A stretch of 64,000 nt of DNA from Zhengitettix transpicula (GCA_037074705.1 CM073594.1:16878307-16942306), one strand, 5' to 3'; shown: positions 33,713-46,600, counted from the stretch's first letter. Notes: a model not told the origin generated them from the letters alone. Made by a program: numbers and translations.

Positions 33713-35110
33713 TACTGACTACTTCCACGAAGGGAGTGTTTCAGTGGATACACAAGCTTTTTCGAAACACAAAATTTATTTCCCTGCCCCTCCCCCCCCC
33801 CCCCACACCCCCAGAAGTCTTGGTAGTTATCGAGATACAACGAAAGCAAGCCGACGACGACGACACTACTGTGTGTATATTTGTAGAGCTGTACAACAGC
33901 ATCCATACAGCTTCATTTTTGATCTGCGACTGCGTGTCCGAAACGTCTCGTGTGTGGTGGTGGTGTTAAAAATACCTACACCTACACAGAACATCTCCTT
34001 CATCTTAAAAACAAGTATACGATAATAAGGTACAAAAAGAAATTTCTAATCAACTACAAAATAATAATAATAAATAAACAAAAATGTATACAAATCGAAC
34101 TTTTGACTGTTCGTCCATCTTTATTAAGTACTGCGCTGTATACCCGAGAGAGAGAGAGAGAAAATATATACATATAAATAGATTGTGATAAGGGAAAAAA
34201 ATAAATCACAATGAAACAATTACGAAAAAAAACTTATTAGCTTTGAAAAAAAAAATTAGTTTTATAGGAAATGATAATTGTAATTTTTTTTTTTTTCGTG
34301 AATACTGTAATAGTGGAAGAGGAAGAATGTAAACTACTACTACTACTACTTTTTTTTTTTGTAATGTGTTCATTTAAGTAAATCGAATGTTTGCGTGATG
34401 ACTGAGAAATTATTTTGAGCGAAAGAAGAAAAGGGGGGGAAAAAAAAATTTTGTGTACAAAGATAAGGTAAAAAAAATAAAAATAAAGAGGAGGGGGGAA
34501 ACGAAATGATAATCGGCAGCCACACACACACACACACACGATACAGAGACTTATTATAGGTGGCGTGCGACCCTTGTACAAAGTGTGTTTTTGGATCAAG
34601 TGTTGTTTTACTAACAAGATTTTCCGTTCTTAAAATACTATGTATAAAATAAAATAAAAAAAGTCGAAATCAAAAGTATAAAAAAAATTCTATTCATGTA
34701 TTAACATTAAACTTATTATTAACAATGTGTAAACTGTACAGTTTCTTTTCTCTCCCGCCGTCCCCCCCCCTTGACCCGCCCCCCCCCAGCCAACCCCCCC
34801 CCCCTTGAACATGAGACTTAATATTTACAAGAGAAGTTATTGTAAAGCGATCAACATTACCGTTGAACAAATAAATCCAGTGTGTTGTAAAATGTTGTAC
34901 GATTTTATGTAGAGAAAAAAAAATAAAAATATGTCGTGGTTCATGTCCAATTAGAAGAGAGAAAAAAAAAAGATGTTTTACAGACCTGGGTTGTGCAATA
35001 AAGTTGTGTACATACCAACAAATGGTGTTTTTCTTTCATCTTGTATGTAACCTTGTTGTTAAAAAAACAAATAACTTTATTGCATTGTCTCCAACTTTAA
35101 AAAAACAAAA
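33713..35110 (+). other. UTR-like sequence ending at an AATAAA signal
   Basis: Single-copy sequence with homopolymer C-runs (33790s, 34760-34803), CA, CT and GA simple tracts and many ATAAA-type motifs. AATAAA at 34997-35002 is followed within 40 bases by the GT-rich 'aatggtgtttttctttcatc' and 'cttgtatgtaacc', which fits a polyadenylation site on the + strand. A distal otp 3' UTR is possible. Frames at 33633-34025 are open on both strands because of composition and have no domain. Confidence 0.3.
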
Positions 35111-35680
35111 ACTGGAGATCAAATGAATGTCTTGTAATAATAACAAGAAGAAGAAGAACGATAGCCTACACAACGTTTCTGGGATCCTTGTCACCTTTCT
35201 TCAGGTGCTAAAGAAGAGAGGCCTAGAGCGACACAACTGCACTCGATCAGTTGACAACACTCATTTATTCCCATTTTTTCTTTAAAAAAAACCCCTTTTT
35301 TTGTGTCCGTTTTTATTGGTCAATATAATTAGATTTTACACGGAATAGAAATCTAACAAAGGAAAAACAAAAATCAAAAATTTCTAAGAGCATAATAATA
35401 AATACAGAACATTCTATGTTGTGGAAGTGAAACATGGCCCCCCTGACTAAAAGAACAAAAAAATTAGAACAGTAGGATTCGATTATCTGAGAAGTCTGCA
35501 AAAAAACAAAACAATACAGGATAAAATTAGAAATGAGCTCCTTTGGTAAGAAATGAACGTAACCACGACGTCTGTCGTTAAAAAGGACTGAAAATCAAAC
35601 CCTTAAAACGGTATGGCCACGTACAAAGAATGGAAGATGGCCAAAAGAAATATATACCAATTGTCACCTCTCCTGCGGAG
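35111..35680 (+). repeat. Right arm of the LINE-containing inverted duplication
   Basis: Reverse complement of 31101-31669. On the + strand it reads CGSETWPPLTKRTKKLEQ (about 35427-35480) and LKRYGHVQRMEDGQKKY (35606-35660), LINE ORF2 C-terminal text. It also contains a - strand CTGAAGA/GAAACGTTG element (35175-35215). The 3.44 kb between the arms holds the tandem array and the piggyBac-type MITE. Confidence 0.85.
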
Positions 35681-36967
35681 GGGGGGGGGGAAGAAAAGGG
35701 GCCACTACACGGCTTTGTGAATCAAAATATATCGTTATGTTATCGATTATTTATTTCTTTAACATCATTCCTTAATTCCTCTCAGCTGGAGAGAGAAACA
35801 GAGACACGAGTAAGCAAGGGCAGGCAGGGTTGTGCCGATGTATGTAAAATGGAGGAGCTCCTGCTGTAGGGGTGGGGCTTAGACTCGTGGACTGACACAC
35901 CTGCTCGTGGACTTGAGATACCTGCTACGACTTCTACTAGCAACCCGCACGACAAAATCACGAAATCCCATACTAAATTTGAAACGCTTCAAAAAGGAGG
36001 CGGTCATGCCATCTGTTGGGATTTGGCTAGTACTAAGGACTTAACATGGGGTTTGATTTTCACGGAGCTCGATACATCAGGGGAGCAGACGGCCTTAGTA
36101 GTTGGCGAAGTTCTCAGCTACGTCACACCTGCCCCGTGTTCCTGCCTCGCCTTGGTCAGAGGCGTTGACCAGAACTAAGCAAAATGGCGTCGTTGTTCTC
36201 TGAATTACGCAGTGCTTTTTTCCTTTGAATATGAAATATATTTAGTTAAGAGGAACATTATTTAGTACAATAAATGACGCACTCTATTATGTAGCTCAGT
36301 TTTTTGTCGGATTTTATATATATATAAATACTTGATTGTAGTAAAATAATTTAATGAACCCACCCTGCAGTTTCATTTATATAGACGTAAATAAATAACC
36401 TCGGCTGCCGTGCGTATTTTTTATTATTACACATTTCCTACATCCATATTGACTTATTATAACAACTCAGATCGTAATTGAGCCGCCATGTTGGAACAAA
36501 TTGGGCCGTTTGTGAGCGAAGATACGAAACCAGGAAATAAACTCGTAAACTTAAAAACCTTATTCGCCATCGACGCTGTGGCGTTGGTCAATCTTCAGGT
36601 CTAATTATTATTAATCCAGAAACGTTCTGGTAACCCCCAGACGTCATCAGGTTCACACGTGCAGTGACAAATAATTAATCAATTAATCATATTATAAAAA
36701 AAATAAACTTTCAGTGTCGTAGTTTGTTACATTTAAAATGGCGCGATTATTAATGTGCTTAAGGAAACGTAGTTATTTACGATGGATGTCGCGCCACACA
36801 GGGCAAATAAAATTAAGGAGATTCTTTTCTAATTAATTTCTATTAATTTTCAACTACAGTCACAATAACAGGTGACATAATAATCAATTAGGTATTATAA
36901 AATGGACGTGTCGGCCATCTTGGTTTGTATGTTGTAAACGCCCGGGATTTCAGATTATGAGCTTTCC

Positions 36968-36998
<31 letters not shown>

Positions 36999-37189
36999 TT
37001 CTTTAACAGCAAAATAATTAATAACATAACTGACCTGACCAAATACTACTATAATTCATTATAAAAATATTCTATCCCACAAAGCTGTCTTTATAATTAT
37101 TATTTCGTACGCGCGTTCTTTACGACTAGGAAACAAACACTGTCGGGGGGTGAGAGACGCCCAGGAGCGCGGGGGGTGAGAAATATTTA
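35681..37189. other. Non-coding, with a (GT)n tract and a hammerhead-like motif
   Basis: (GT)n at about 36968-36998. On the - strand near 36618-36656 lie CTGATGA, then TCTGG, GGGTTA, CCAGA and ACGTT, a variant of the motif at 24111. 35870-36200 is GC-richer. No exon recognised. Confidence 0.45.
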
Positions 37190-38023
37190 AACATGCTAAA
37201 AACAGACGATATTTCAGTCTGATAAATATTTTTTATGGGTCAGAGATATAGATAGTGTTTCTACCGATGTTGTGTGTGTAAAATTTCAACCTCTTTAGGC
37301 ATAAGAGCAAAGGGGGGTTGGTTGAAATATTAAAACGTGCCAAAAATACCGATTTTGGAGTCGGAAATAAATATTATTAGGGCTCAAAGAGACTGATAGT
37401 GTTTCTACCGATGTTATCTGCGTAAAATTTCAACCTCTTTCGGGATAAGAGCGAAGGGGGAGGGGAGGAGTGGTTAAAATATTAAAACGAGCCAAAAATA
37501 CCGATTTTTGAGTCTGAAATAAATATTATTAGGGCTCAAAGAGACTGATAGTGCTTCTACCGATGTTATCTGTGTAAAATTTCAACCTCTTTCGGGATAA
37601 GAGCGAAGGGGGAGGGGAGGAGTGGTTAAAATATTAAAACGAGCCAAAAATACCGATTTTGGAGTCGGAAATAAATATTATTAGGGCTCAAAGAGACTGG
37701 TAGTGTTTCTACCGATGTTATCTGAGTAAAATTTCAACCTCTTTCGGGATAAGAGCGAAGGGGGAGGGGAGGAGTGGTTAAAATATTAAAACGAGCCAAA
37801 AATACCGATTTTGGAGTCGGAAATAAATATTATTAGGGCTCAAAGAGACTGATAGTGTTTCTACCAATGTTATCTGTGTAAAATTTCAACCTCTTTCGGG
37901 ATAAGAGCGAAGGGGGAGGGGAGGAGTGGTTAAAATATTAAAACGAGCCAAAAATACCGATTTTGGAGTCGGAAATAAATATTATTAGGGCTCAAAGAGA
38001 CTGATAGTGTTTCTACCAATGTT
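37190..38023 (+). repeat. Tandem array, about 5.5 units of 152 bp
   Basis: 'gtttctaccgatgttatctg' starts units at 37257, 37401, 37553 (one base changed), 37704, 37857 and 38009. Other unit blocks are 'aaaatttcaacctctttcgg', 'gagcgaagggggagggg' and 'aaaaataccgattttggag'. The first unit is the most diverged, and the inner units are almost identical, indicating recent homogenisation. Confidence 0.95.
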
Positions 38024-38434
38024 AGTAATTCTACTTTGTAAATAAGATTTTTTTTTAAAAAAAAATAACAATGTTTAAATAATCATTAATCAGCACTTAG
38101 AAAAAGTCACTCGCAGTGTATTTAAATTTATAGGAAAATATTCAACAAAAATTTCAATCAAATTGCAACAGTTTTCAATTGATGTTTACAATTATTCTTT
38201 ATATTCCACTATTTGTGATAACAAATTTTACACTTCTGTTTATTACATTAATTGGAATGGTTTTAAAATCAGCATCAAGTATCTAAAGTTTATTAATTTT
38301 TGTCTCTATTATTAAATGCAAGTGTTTATTTATCCTAGTCTTCGTTGATCCCTTGATATTTAAAAACCCTTTGCTTTTGTAACGCTTTACGGTTGCTAGT
38401 CGTGAAGGAAAAGTGTTTATTTATTTTTCGTGTG

Positions 38435-38930
38435 CGGTTACATCTTTGGAAGGGGCTGCCTTTGGGTATGCCTTTTCCTCTCCGTTTTTGAACTAAGGTT
38501 CCCACAAGCCGAGGCACCTCGGCCTGTTTTGAGAGGTGTATGTTCCGGGGTCGCATACCTTGGGCATACGGTAAGAGTTGTTCGCTATTCCCATTGGAAT
38601 AGTCGGCCAGCTGCCTCCTAAACCGGTCAAGGCACGGCGAGGGGAATTCTGCGTCCCCACAGCAAACTCTTCTCCCGCTAACGGAAGGGCGTGGGACAAG
38701 TACCCAATGCCCGACCTACCCGATGCATGTTTTTCTAGGGTTTTCCCTGCATTTCTTTAGGCGAATGCCGGGTAGGATCCTTAAAATATAGCCCGGGGGC
38801 CATAGTTAACCCTTGGCTACCTTCCTCTACCCTTCCGCATCCCCCCTTTCAGATCCCTTCCTATGCTATTAAAGGGGAGTTGCCCAACGTGGATCACCCT
38901 CATGTAGCCTGTTGCCCTATAAAAAAAATC
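38435..38930 (+). repeat. RetA retroposon, near full length
   Basis: Runs from 'ggttacatctttggaagggg' to 'cctgttgccctataaaaaaa'. It is the closest match to the 2405 copy and to the reverse copy at 39951-40445. The shared + frame again reads FLSVFELRFPQAEAPRPVLRG. It lies 1 kb from an inverted copy of itself. Confidence 0.88.
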
Positions 38931-39950
38931 TTTCTTTTATACTTTTTTCTCGAAAATAATTCGACTTTCTCAATTATTATCGCTGACTCTGCAAGGAGGT
39001 TTCTAACCACCGTAGAATGGTAAATTGTCAAGGTATGACTTTAGTGTTGTACATCAATAAATTTAGTTTAATTTTATATCTGTTCATGAATATTTTAAAT
39101 GTCATTGAAACTTTAATCACAGTGAGACTTTAATAATTAATCAGTTGAGGTCAACTGACCATCGAGGGTACCGAGAATTCTGGAACATGATATTCAGGCG
39201 TCAGTCGACCTTAATTAATACTCTATATTCGAGTTTCCTGTGACGAAACGTTTTACATTTTTTTTATTAACATCAGAAAAAATTAACCGACGACTTTGAG
39301 GCCAGTTTTTCTTTTTTACTATAATTATTTATGCGATTTCTAACCAAGACTCGAGCAAAAGTACTTTCATTGGACCGAAAAATGGCGAATCGGGCCCCAG
39401 GTCTGAGACTGCGCCGAGTTGAGTTGAAACCGTTCACGATTGAGCAATTACAGTTGTTCGGAAAGTCTGTGAGCATGTAAAATGTTTTATTCATTGAGCA
39501 CACAACCAGCCCGCAGACTCTTCGGTTGGGTCTTTAAAGTTTTAAAGTTGTCGTCGGTCCCTCGCAACAGCGCAACGTGGAAGCACAACGCATACATTCC
39601 AAATTAATGGCTAGTTGTGCTGCCGTATTTATTAAAGCTTGCACGCGGCCTCGTTCAGCAACACATCCTTAAAGAGAGATCTCGTGGTTTGACGAAATTA
39701 GTGCCAGTTTTTCTAATGAACTCAAGAAAATTGTGTGGTCTGCCATCTTGTCAAGCTTTGTGTCACCGCGTCCATCATAACTAAATCAGTCATTAGGACT
39801 CGGAAGATCCTTTGGAGAAGCAAGACTTGTTGTAAATAATTAATTTTGTGTTCGTGCGTCATTTCCGATCATTCATTCCTCTACAAAAAATGTATGATTT
39901 AGTAAACTGTGCCATCCCTCAAAGTATGTCCCTTTTTTGGGGGGGGGGGT
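38931..39950. other. Unique sequence between inverted RetA copies, no gene seen
   Basis: Longest frame 76 codons on the - strand (39273-39503), without recognised domains. 39320-39740 is GC-richer. No splice-bounded exon. Confidence 0.45.
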
Positions 39951-40445
39951 GTAGACAGGCTATGTATAGTATAATCCACATAGTGGCAACTCCCCCCTCT
40001 TATAGCATAGGAAAGGGATTTGAAAGGGGGATGGAGGAGGGTGGAGGAAGGTAGCCAAGGGTTAACTAGGACCCCTGGGCTATGATTTTAAGGATCCTAC
40101 CCGGCATTCGCCTAAAGAAATGCAGGACAAACCCTAGAAAAACCTGCATCAGGTAGGTTGGGCATTGGGTACTTGTCCCACGCCCTTCCAATAGCGGGAG
40201 AGGAGTTTGCTGTGGGGACGCAGCATTCCCTTCTCCGTGCCTCGACCAGTTTAGGAGGCAGCTGGCCGACTATTCCAATGGGAATAACGGACAACTCTTA
40301 ACCGTATGCCCAAGGTCTGTGACCCCGGAACATACACCTCTCAGAACAGGCCGAGGTGCCTCGGCTTGTGGGAACCTTAGTTCAAAAATGGAGAGGAAAA
40401 GGCATCCCCAAAGGTAGCCCCTTCGTGTCTCTTCTACAAGGTTCC
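39951..40445 (-). repeat. RetA retroposon, near full length, reverse strand
   Basis: Complement of the 38435-38930 copy. The G-run at 39940-39949 lies where the A-tail would be. Together with the + copy it forms an inverted pair about 1 kb apart that could pair in a transcript. Confidence 0.88.
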
Positions 40446-40674
40446 TGTATAGTTTATTCTGACAATTTAACCTACAATAATATAACAACTAATCCTTTAA
40501 TATGGTATTAATGTTATATTTTTAATTATCCAAATATTCCTGATGGCACTAAACAGTTTTTATTTATCATTGGCTAAATGGTCCTTGGCCTCCCTGCTAG
40601 ACAGTTATCTTCCATGAAATGCACTGTGGAATTCGGACTGGCACATTGTCACCGTAGTGATTCTCCTCAGTTTT

Positions 40675-40765
40675 CTTGACCATGACAAGCACCGATATCA
40701 ATAGCGGGACCTCTGTGAAGGAAGGCGGTCATGCTGACCTCTACACCACTACAGGTCGGCTCACA
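40675..40765 (-). repeat. SINE1 head fragment, reverse strand
   Basis: On the - strand 'gtagtggtgtagaggtcagc' is the box-A region and 'acagaggtcccgctattg' the start of the box-B region, matching 866-955 and 1926-1990. The rest of the SINE is missing. Confidence 0.55.
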
Positions 40766-41646
40766 GTGAAGCCGCCCAAAAATAATAGCACACAGTTCAG
40801 ACCTTCCTTCCTGACTTAGGGGTACCAGGCCCTCACAATTTGAAATATTTTTACTGTTCAGATTGACTGCACCAACTGTTGATTTCGTGTAAGTGGACTT
40901 CGCTCTCTCTTTCCTATCCAAGTGTGTTATTTAATTAGACCTCCTCATCACATTTTCCCTAAGTGTTATATATTAGTCATGTGGCTTTTCTAGGCTATAA
41001 GCATAATTTGCTACTCAGGTAGCTTTTAATTTATATTTTACCAAAAAGTACCTGAGACTTTGTACGTTCTGCATATTTGATAATAGATTTTTCCAAGTTA
41101 TATTTTGTACAACTCCAATAGCGTTCCACAAATAATTTTCTAAACTACGTAAAAGACCCACAATTTCCTGCAAACTTCCATGTCATTTTCTTTTCCTTCA
41201 ATCAGCTTTTACAAGTCTTCCTCAATTTGTGCACAATCCTTCAGGCAAACGCCATACTTAGAAATCTTACAAAACTCCCTTGGTCCTAGTGACTGAATGC
41301 TGCAGTTTATATACTTTTATAGACTTGAATCCATGTTTTCTGGTTTACTGACAATGGTGTGAATAAGGTATACAAATTTGTAAAACAGTTTCAGTTTGAG
41401 AAAGGAGAAAAAATTGGAGAAAATCTCCCTCTTTAATAGGTGATAACTTAAGTTGTATTACTTTTATGGATATTATCTTTAGACTGAAATTAAGTGGTTA
41501 TTTAAATAAAACCAATTTAGTCTTCACTTATTGAGTCTTATAATCAAAACACTTAGTTCTCATTTAGTTTTTATTTTACATCTGTTTTTGAATTAATAAA
41601 TCAATTATTGACCTTATACAGTCGGTTTATTTTTTTAATTTATAGC
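40766..41646. other. Non-coding; part of a foldback family, no gene seen
   Basis: 40850-40960 ('ccaactgttgatttcgtgta', 'ctctctctttcctatccaag') resembles 63070-63135 and 45360-45420, one half of the GGAAAG palindromic family seen complete at 41838. The rest is unique AT-rich sequence. Confidence 0.45.
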
Positions 41647-41690
41647 GTAATGACGTTTTGATACATGTTCGTATCTTCTTCAGGGATTAC
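41647..41690 (-). ncRNA. Hammerhead-like motif (candidate, unproven)
   Basis: On the - strand: GTAAT, CC, CTGAAGA, A, GATAC, loop GAACAT, GTATC, AAAAC, GTC, ATTAC. GTAAT pairs with ATTAC and GATAC with GTATC, both perfectly, while CTGANGA and the GTC cleavage triplet match the hammerhead core. It departs from canon by AAAAC in place of GAAAC and by extra bases at two junctions. Confidence 0.35.
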
Positions 41691-41748
41691 CCAAATTATA
41701 AAAAGTTAGCATCAAATCAATGTATTTATAGACAATGTTTTATTTTTT

Positions 41749-41751
<3 letters not shown>

Positions 41752-41800
<49 letters not shown>
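41752..41800. repeat. (TA)n microsatellite
   Basis: An uninterrupted TA run of about 46 bases. Similar runs occur at 42050-42066, 45152-45178, 45336-45356 and 50622-50660, several of them at the ends of GGAAAG-family palindromes. Confidence 0.95.
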
Positions 41801-41803
<3 letters not shown>

Positions 41804-41837
41804 TGTAATAGTAAGAATGTGACATTGTCAAAAATAT

Positions 41838-42053
41838 TGGTATGGAAAGGATAGAGAGATAGGTTGTGGCTTACCTGAAAGTGAAGTGCGGTGTCACCAT
41901 GAGGAACTGAAGGTTGTTCTTCAAATTTTCGGAGGCTCTCAGCCTCCTCCTTCAGGAAGGAGTGTTACACCAACCTTCAGTTCCTCATGGCGACACCGCA
42001 CTTCACTTTCAGGTGAGCCACAACCTATCTCTCTATCCTTTCCATACCAATAT
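41838..42053. mobile_element. Palindromic MITE-like element (GGAAAG family)
   Basis: Left 'ggtatggaaaggatagagag', 'ataggttgtggct', 'cctgaaagtgaagtgcggtg' and 'ccatgaggaactgaaggttg' are matched exactly in reverse on the right, ending 'tttccatacc' next to a TA run. The centre holds 'ggaggctctcagcctcc', also found at 51468-51480. Related elements are at 51415-51595 and 50520-50620. Arms of about 90 bp are nearly perfect. Confidence 0.85.
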
Positions 42054-43665
42054 ATATATATATATAATGATGGTCAAGAACAGATCGTCACAATCAGAGT
42101 CAGAACAATACCGAGATCCTTGTCACCTCAACAGAAAGCAATGCGACACCACAGCAGAAACAATCTGTTTTCTGAGTGGCATATGACAAAAATATACCCA
42201 GTGGCACAACAACTGACCCCACTGAGATTTTAGTTTTCTAATTATGCTCGCAGCATTGAGACCCTAAGATTAATAACTGCTCAAATATAAAGGGACAACT
42301 AACGTGAACTATATAATTTATTATGAATAAATTAATGACGACTTGGATAAATGTTTTAATTCTCCATATTTACTAATGACTACATTAAATAATACAACAT
42401 TCCACACTTAGTGTGTTCAGATTTATTGCTCCACTCTTATTTTATAGATGAAACTTCAATCTTTGGCACATGGCCTGAAAGCCTGTGTGGTAATAAACAC
42501 TCAGTTATGAAATGTAACTGAATATTTCTGATATAAATTATGCCTTAAAATTATCATTCATTTAGCATAACTTAATTCAGTAGCTTAAATTCTTTCTGAA
42601 AATAAGTAATTCCATATATTCACTGGCAAGGTACAATTAGTAAGATCAAATAAAATAATTATAAATTTAACCATTCAAAAACAAAGCTCATTTTATTTGT
42701 CTGATCAACCATATCATGATCTTTACACTTTGAAAACTCTGTAAAAAGTATAAATAATGAAGTGGTTATAATTTTGCAGATCAATTTATTACACAATGAC
42801 ATATTCAGATGCCATTTTATCACATTTGAAATAAAGTTGTACAATAATTACAACATGAAAATAAATTTGAGGTCCAGAATATAAACTCTTACAAAAATAT
42901 CTTTATAATCGATGCTTTTTTTTTTTGCAATGGAACAAATAACAATACCTTTTCTCTAAAAAGAATAGATATAATATATAAATCATATTTAATTTGATAC
43001 TCTAACTTTAGTAGCAAATAATTTTAACAACTGATCACAACATAACATTATATAATTCAAAATGTATAACTATTACGAGATACAATTATGAATGAAGATA
43101 AAATATTTAAATAGGGAAAATAGCAAACGTGAAAAACTATAGCAATTTTCGGAAATTTGTAATAATTTCAGTAACAAGACTTAATTACCTATAATTTGAA
43201 AATGGTAAATATATTGTCATTTGAATTTACAAAACATGTCTATTATATTACAATTTTGGAACATCAATCCTGAATCATATTATATATATATATACTTTTC
43301 ATACATTCATTAGTAAATAAGTGTGTATATCCATCCAACCGTGATCATATGCACTAGACAATATAAAAATACACAAAATTTTTATAGAAAATTCTATGAT
43401 ACATTTTTAGTGCACACCTAAAATGTATTGCTTACTTTTTATAATATTTATAAGACAGTAAATATATGGACAAATCATCAGTCTGATGCTATGAGAATTC
43501 AAATGAGACAATGCTGCAAAAAAAGATGCTAACATGTAACAAGTTAAGAAAACGTTGTGATATTGCACTGCACAATTATTGACAAGTGTTCCCTTCCAAG
43601 CATCCCTGAAGTCATTGTACTCGAGAATGTGTTATAGGAATGTTTAAAAAATGAAACTCCTTCCT
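42054..43665 (-). other. Probable Snx1 3' UTR and flank
   Basis: AT-rich sequence below the Snx1 stop codon. TTTATT at 42692-42697 (AATAAA on the - strand) is one possible polyadenylation signal, giving a UTR of almost 1 kb; it is not proven. No other exon recognised. Confidence 0.35.
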
Positions 43666-46600
43666 TCATGCTATAGCCTTTGCTTCTGGCAGGAATGTTT
43701 CCCAGTATTTGATAAGCTGAAACAAATATTTTATTATAAACAAAAAAAACATCTAAACATGAAACTATCATAAAATTTATAGAGATAGTGAGTGCCTGGG
43801 TGCACACGGTTCAGACCTCATATATAAATTGTAATAATTAAAGGTAAATTAATATTTAATAATAATTATTAACTGTTGAACTGGAATTGTTATTGTCAAA
43901 GAGACACAAAGACACAAGAATGGACTATAATGAAACAGGCTAAGGTATTGTTAGACATAGCGCACGAAGACGGATGTAGAAGTCGAGAGTTGGTGAATTT
44001 TACAGTCTGCAATCAGGAGCGACAGCAAGTGGTAGTGTCAGAACTAGCAGAGACAATGTCAATTATTAAAAGTAAAGTTAAGTAGAAGGAGCAAGCAATA
44101 AGAAACAACAGCATTTGGTCGTAACCTAAATAAACTAGACAATTTTGAAAAAGTAAATTTGGACGGTATTCATGCAGATGGTGCCTCAGAAAGAGTGTTA
44201 CAGGTTACGACAAATAATCCTAAAGGTCTACGAGGAGGAATTTCTGCATCACAGCGAAATTGGAGTAATTGGTGGTATAGTTAGTCTATGAGGTGCCGCC
44301 AATATTGCAAATCAAAAGTGAAGTGTAAATTCAGTGTAAGAATGGCCTGTTTTATTATTTTTTAAATTGAGAGTGTATGTCGATGAAAGAATTCAATTGC
44401 CCAGGTACCAAGGAAAACTGAGTTATAAATAATTTTGTAAACAGATTAAAGATAAAATCATCACATATAAATTTTTTTTATAAAATTTGTAAAATATTAA
44501 TTTGTAATTTGATTGTTTGAAAAGGGAGTAAAATATTATTTATTTAAAGGCCTAGAAAGGTCCCTGAGATTAAGACAGAATTTGTTTGTTGTATAAAAAA
44601 ATTGTTGTAAAAGGTCATCGAGTAATTATTTGTAAATTTGAATTTATTTTAAATATAATAAATTAATGAGTTTGTTTAATTGAATAGAATTTTATTTATC
44701 AATATCTTTTCATGTAAAGTTAAAATAAAGTATTTCAAGGCAGGTTAACTTTAATATAATTAACTATTAATTATTGTTTATTTTATGATTATTACATTTT
44801 GGCGACCTCAACATGAGGCACTGTTTATTAATTGACGTAAGTTGAATATTACAATATATTGTAATGTATCTAGGGGTTTAGATAAATCAAAAACGTGAGC
44901 TGTTGTAGTTTGAAGGCACTTATTTAATGCGAAGAGACTGTACGGAAGCTCAAACTGTTCTACAAATACCTTTACTTCGAAGTCAATTACTATTTATACC
45001 AGTACCTTCAGGAAACAGAAAATTTCAGTATCAGTAAAATAAATAAATGAAAAAATTGCAGTAAGTGGGACTTGAACCTGAGCACACAATTCCGCAGGAA
45101 CACACACTAGCAGTGAGCCACACCTGTGAACTGCCAGATGTGGCAATATGAATATATATATATATATATATATATATACATTCAAACTTGGATAGTGAGG
45201 AAGGATAGAAATAAATAGGAGAAATAGGAGGATTGCGCTTTATTTGAATTCATATGCTCGGGCGAAGAATTACGCACATAGAAAAGCATATGTTCAAAGC
45301 AGAGAGAAGGATGGAAGAAGAAGGAAAGACTGAAAATATATATATATATATATATCAGCTATGCTCTCTCTCTCTTTCCTATCCAAATTTGACCTTGTCA
45401 CATTTTCTGTAAGTGCTTTATATATAAACAAGGATGATGTGATATTGTCAAAATAATTAATTGATATGGACAGGAAAGAAACAGAATTATGAGGGCCGCC
45501 ATGGTGCAAAGAAAGAAGTATTTCAAATTATATTAATATACCGATCATCATAAAATAATATTTATATAAGCATACCTTCTGCTGATGATTCATTAAATTT
45601 TCTAAGTACTGAATGATTATTGCTTTGAAGTCTTTCACACGATTTACTTCAAATCTCTCCATTTCTTTCTTTATCATATTAGATATATTATCAAATTCTT
45701 CTTGACCTCTCTCAACTTTAGCTTCCCACTGAAAAATAATAAAGAATTCTGTATATTATCCTTTCAACAGCACCTCGACTAATGCGGTTTTATTTTAAGC
45801 ACTTGAGATTAACTAAACTTCAATTGAGAATTAAATCACAACGTATTTTCAGAACATATACTCACTTCTTCTACTTCTGTACCAACTTGGTTGCCCTTGC
45901 CAGCAAGATCCATTTTGGCCTTCTGTTCACGCTTCTTTGTTAGCATTTGTTGGGAGTGTTGCCAATTTTGAAATACTTTAACTCTCTCGTGAAATACATC
46001 CTGAAAAAGTAATCCTTGAAAACTACTAAAAACAGATGAAGAAATATAAGGTATAAATGAAAAAAATTATGTCTGATTGAAAATAATGAATAAGAAAGAA
46101 AAAAAGGTAATATAAATACCACACGTTTCTGGGATCCTTGAACCTTTCGTCAAGTGCTAAGAAGAGCCTAGAGTGACACAACTGCACTTGTCAGTTGATA
46201 ACACTCAAAAAGCCTTCTCTAGGCTCTTCTTAGCACCTGACGAAAGGGACAAGGATCCCAGAAATGTTGTGTGGTGTTTATATTACCCTTTTTGTCTGAA
46301 TTGGCCATCTTTTTTATTCAAATATAAGGCATTTCTAATTTCCATGTATACTAATAAAGATTGTATCTGTGTGTCACTTAGTTACTATTTTTACTTGTAA
46401 ATTCCACGCTAACTTGTAGAATGCACACTCCTCATTTCTCAACTTGTTTAAAGTAAAAAAAAAATTTTTTGTACATAAAAATCTTTCTCAGTGCACATAT
46501 TTTGCTTATAGGCTATGTTAAAAACACAAGTAATTGTTCAAGGCTAACAAAACTATGTATATGCAATATTTCAATGGAAGTCGTTGAAATGTTGTATTTT

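Noticed and set aside
33633..34025. 130-codon open frame with overlapping frames on both strands
   Set aside because: It starts in the palindromic piggyBac-type MITE and crosses a poly-C tract; openness in three frames reflects composition, and no domain is recognised.
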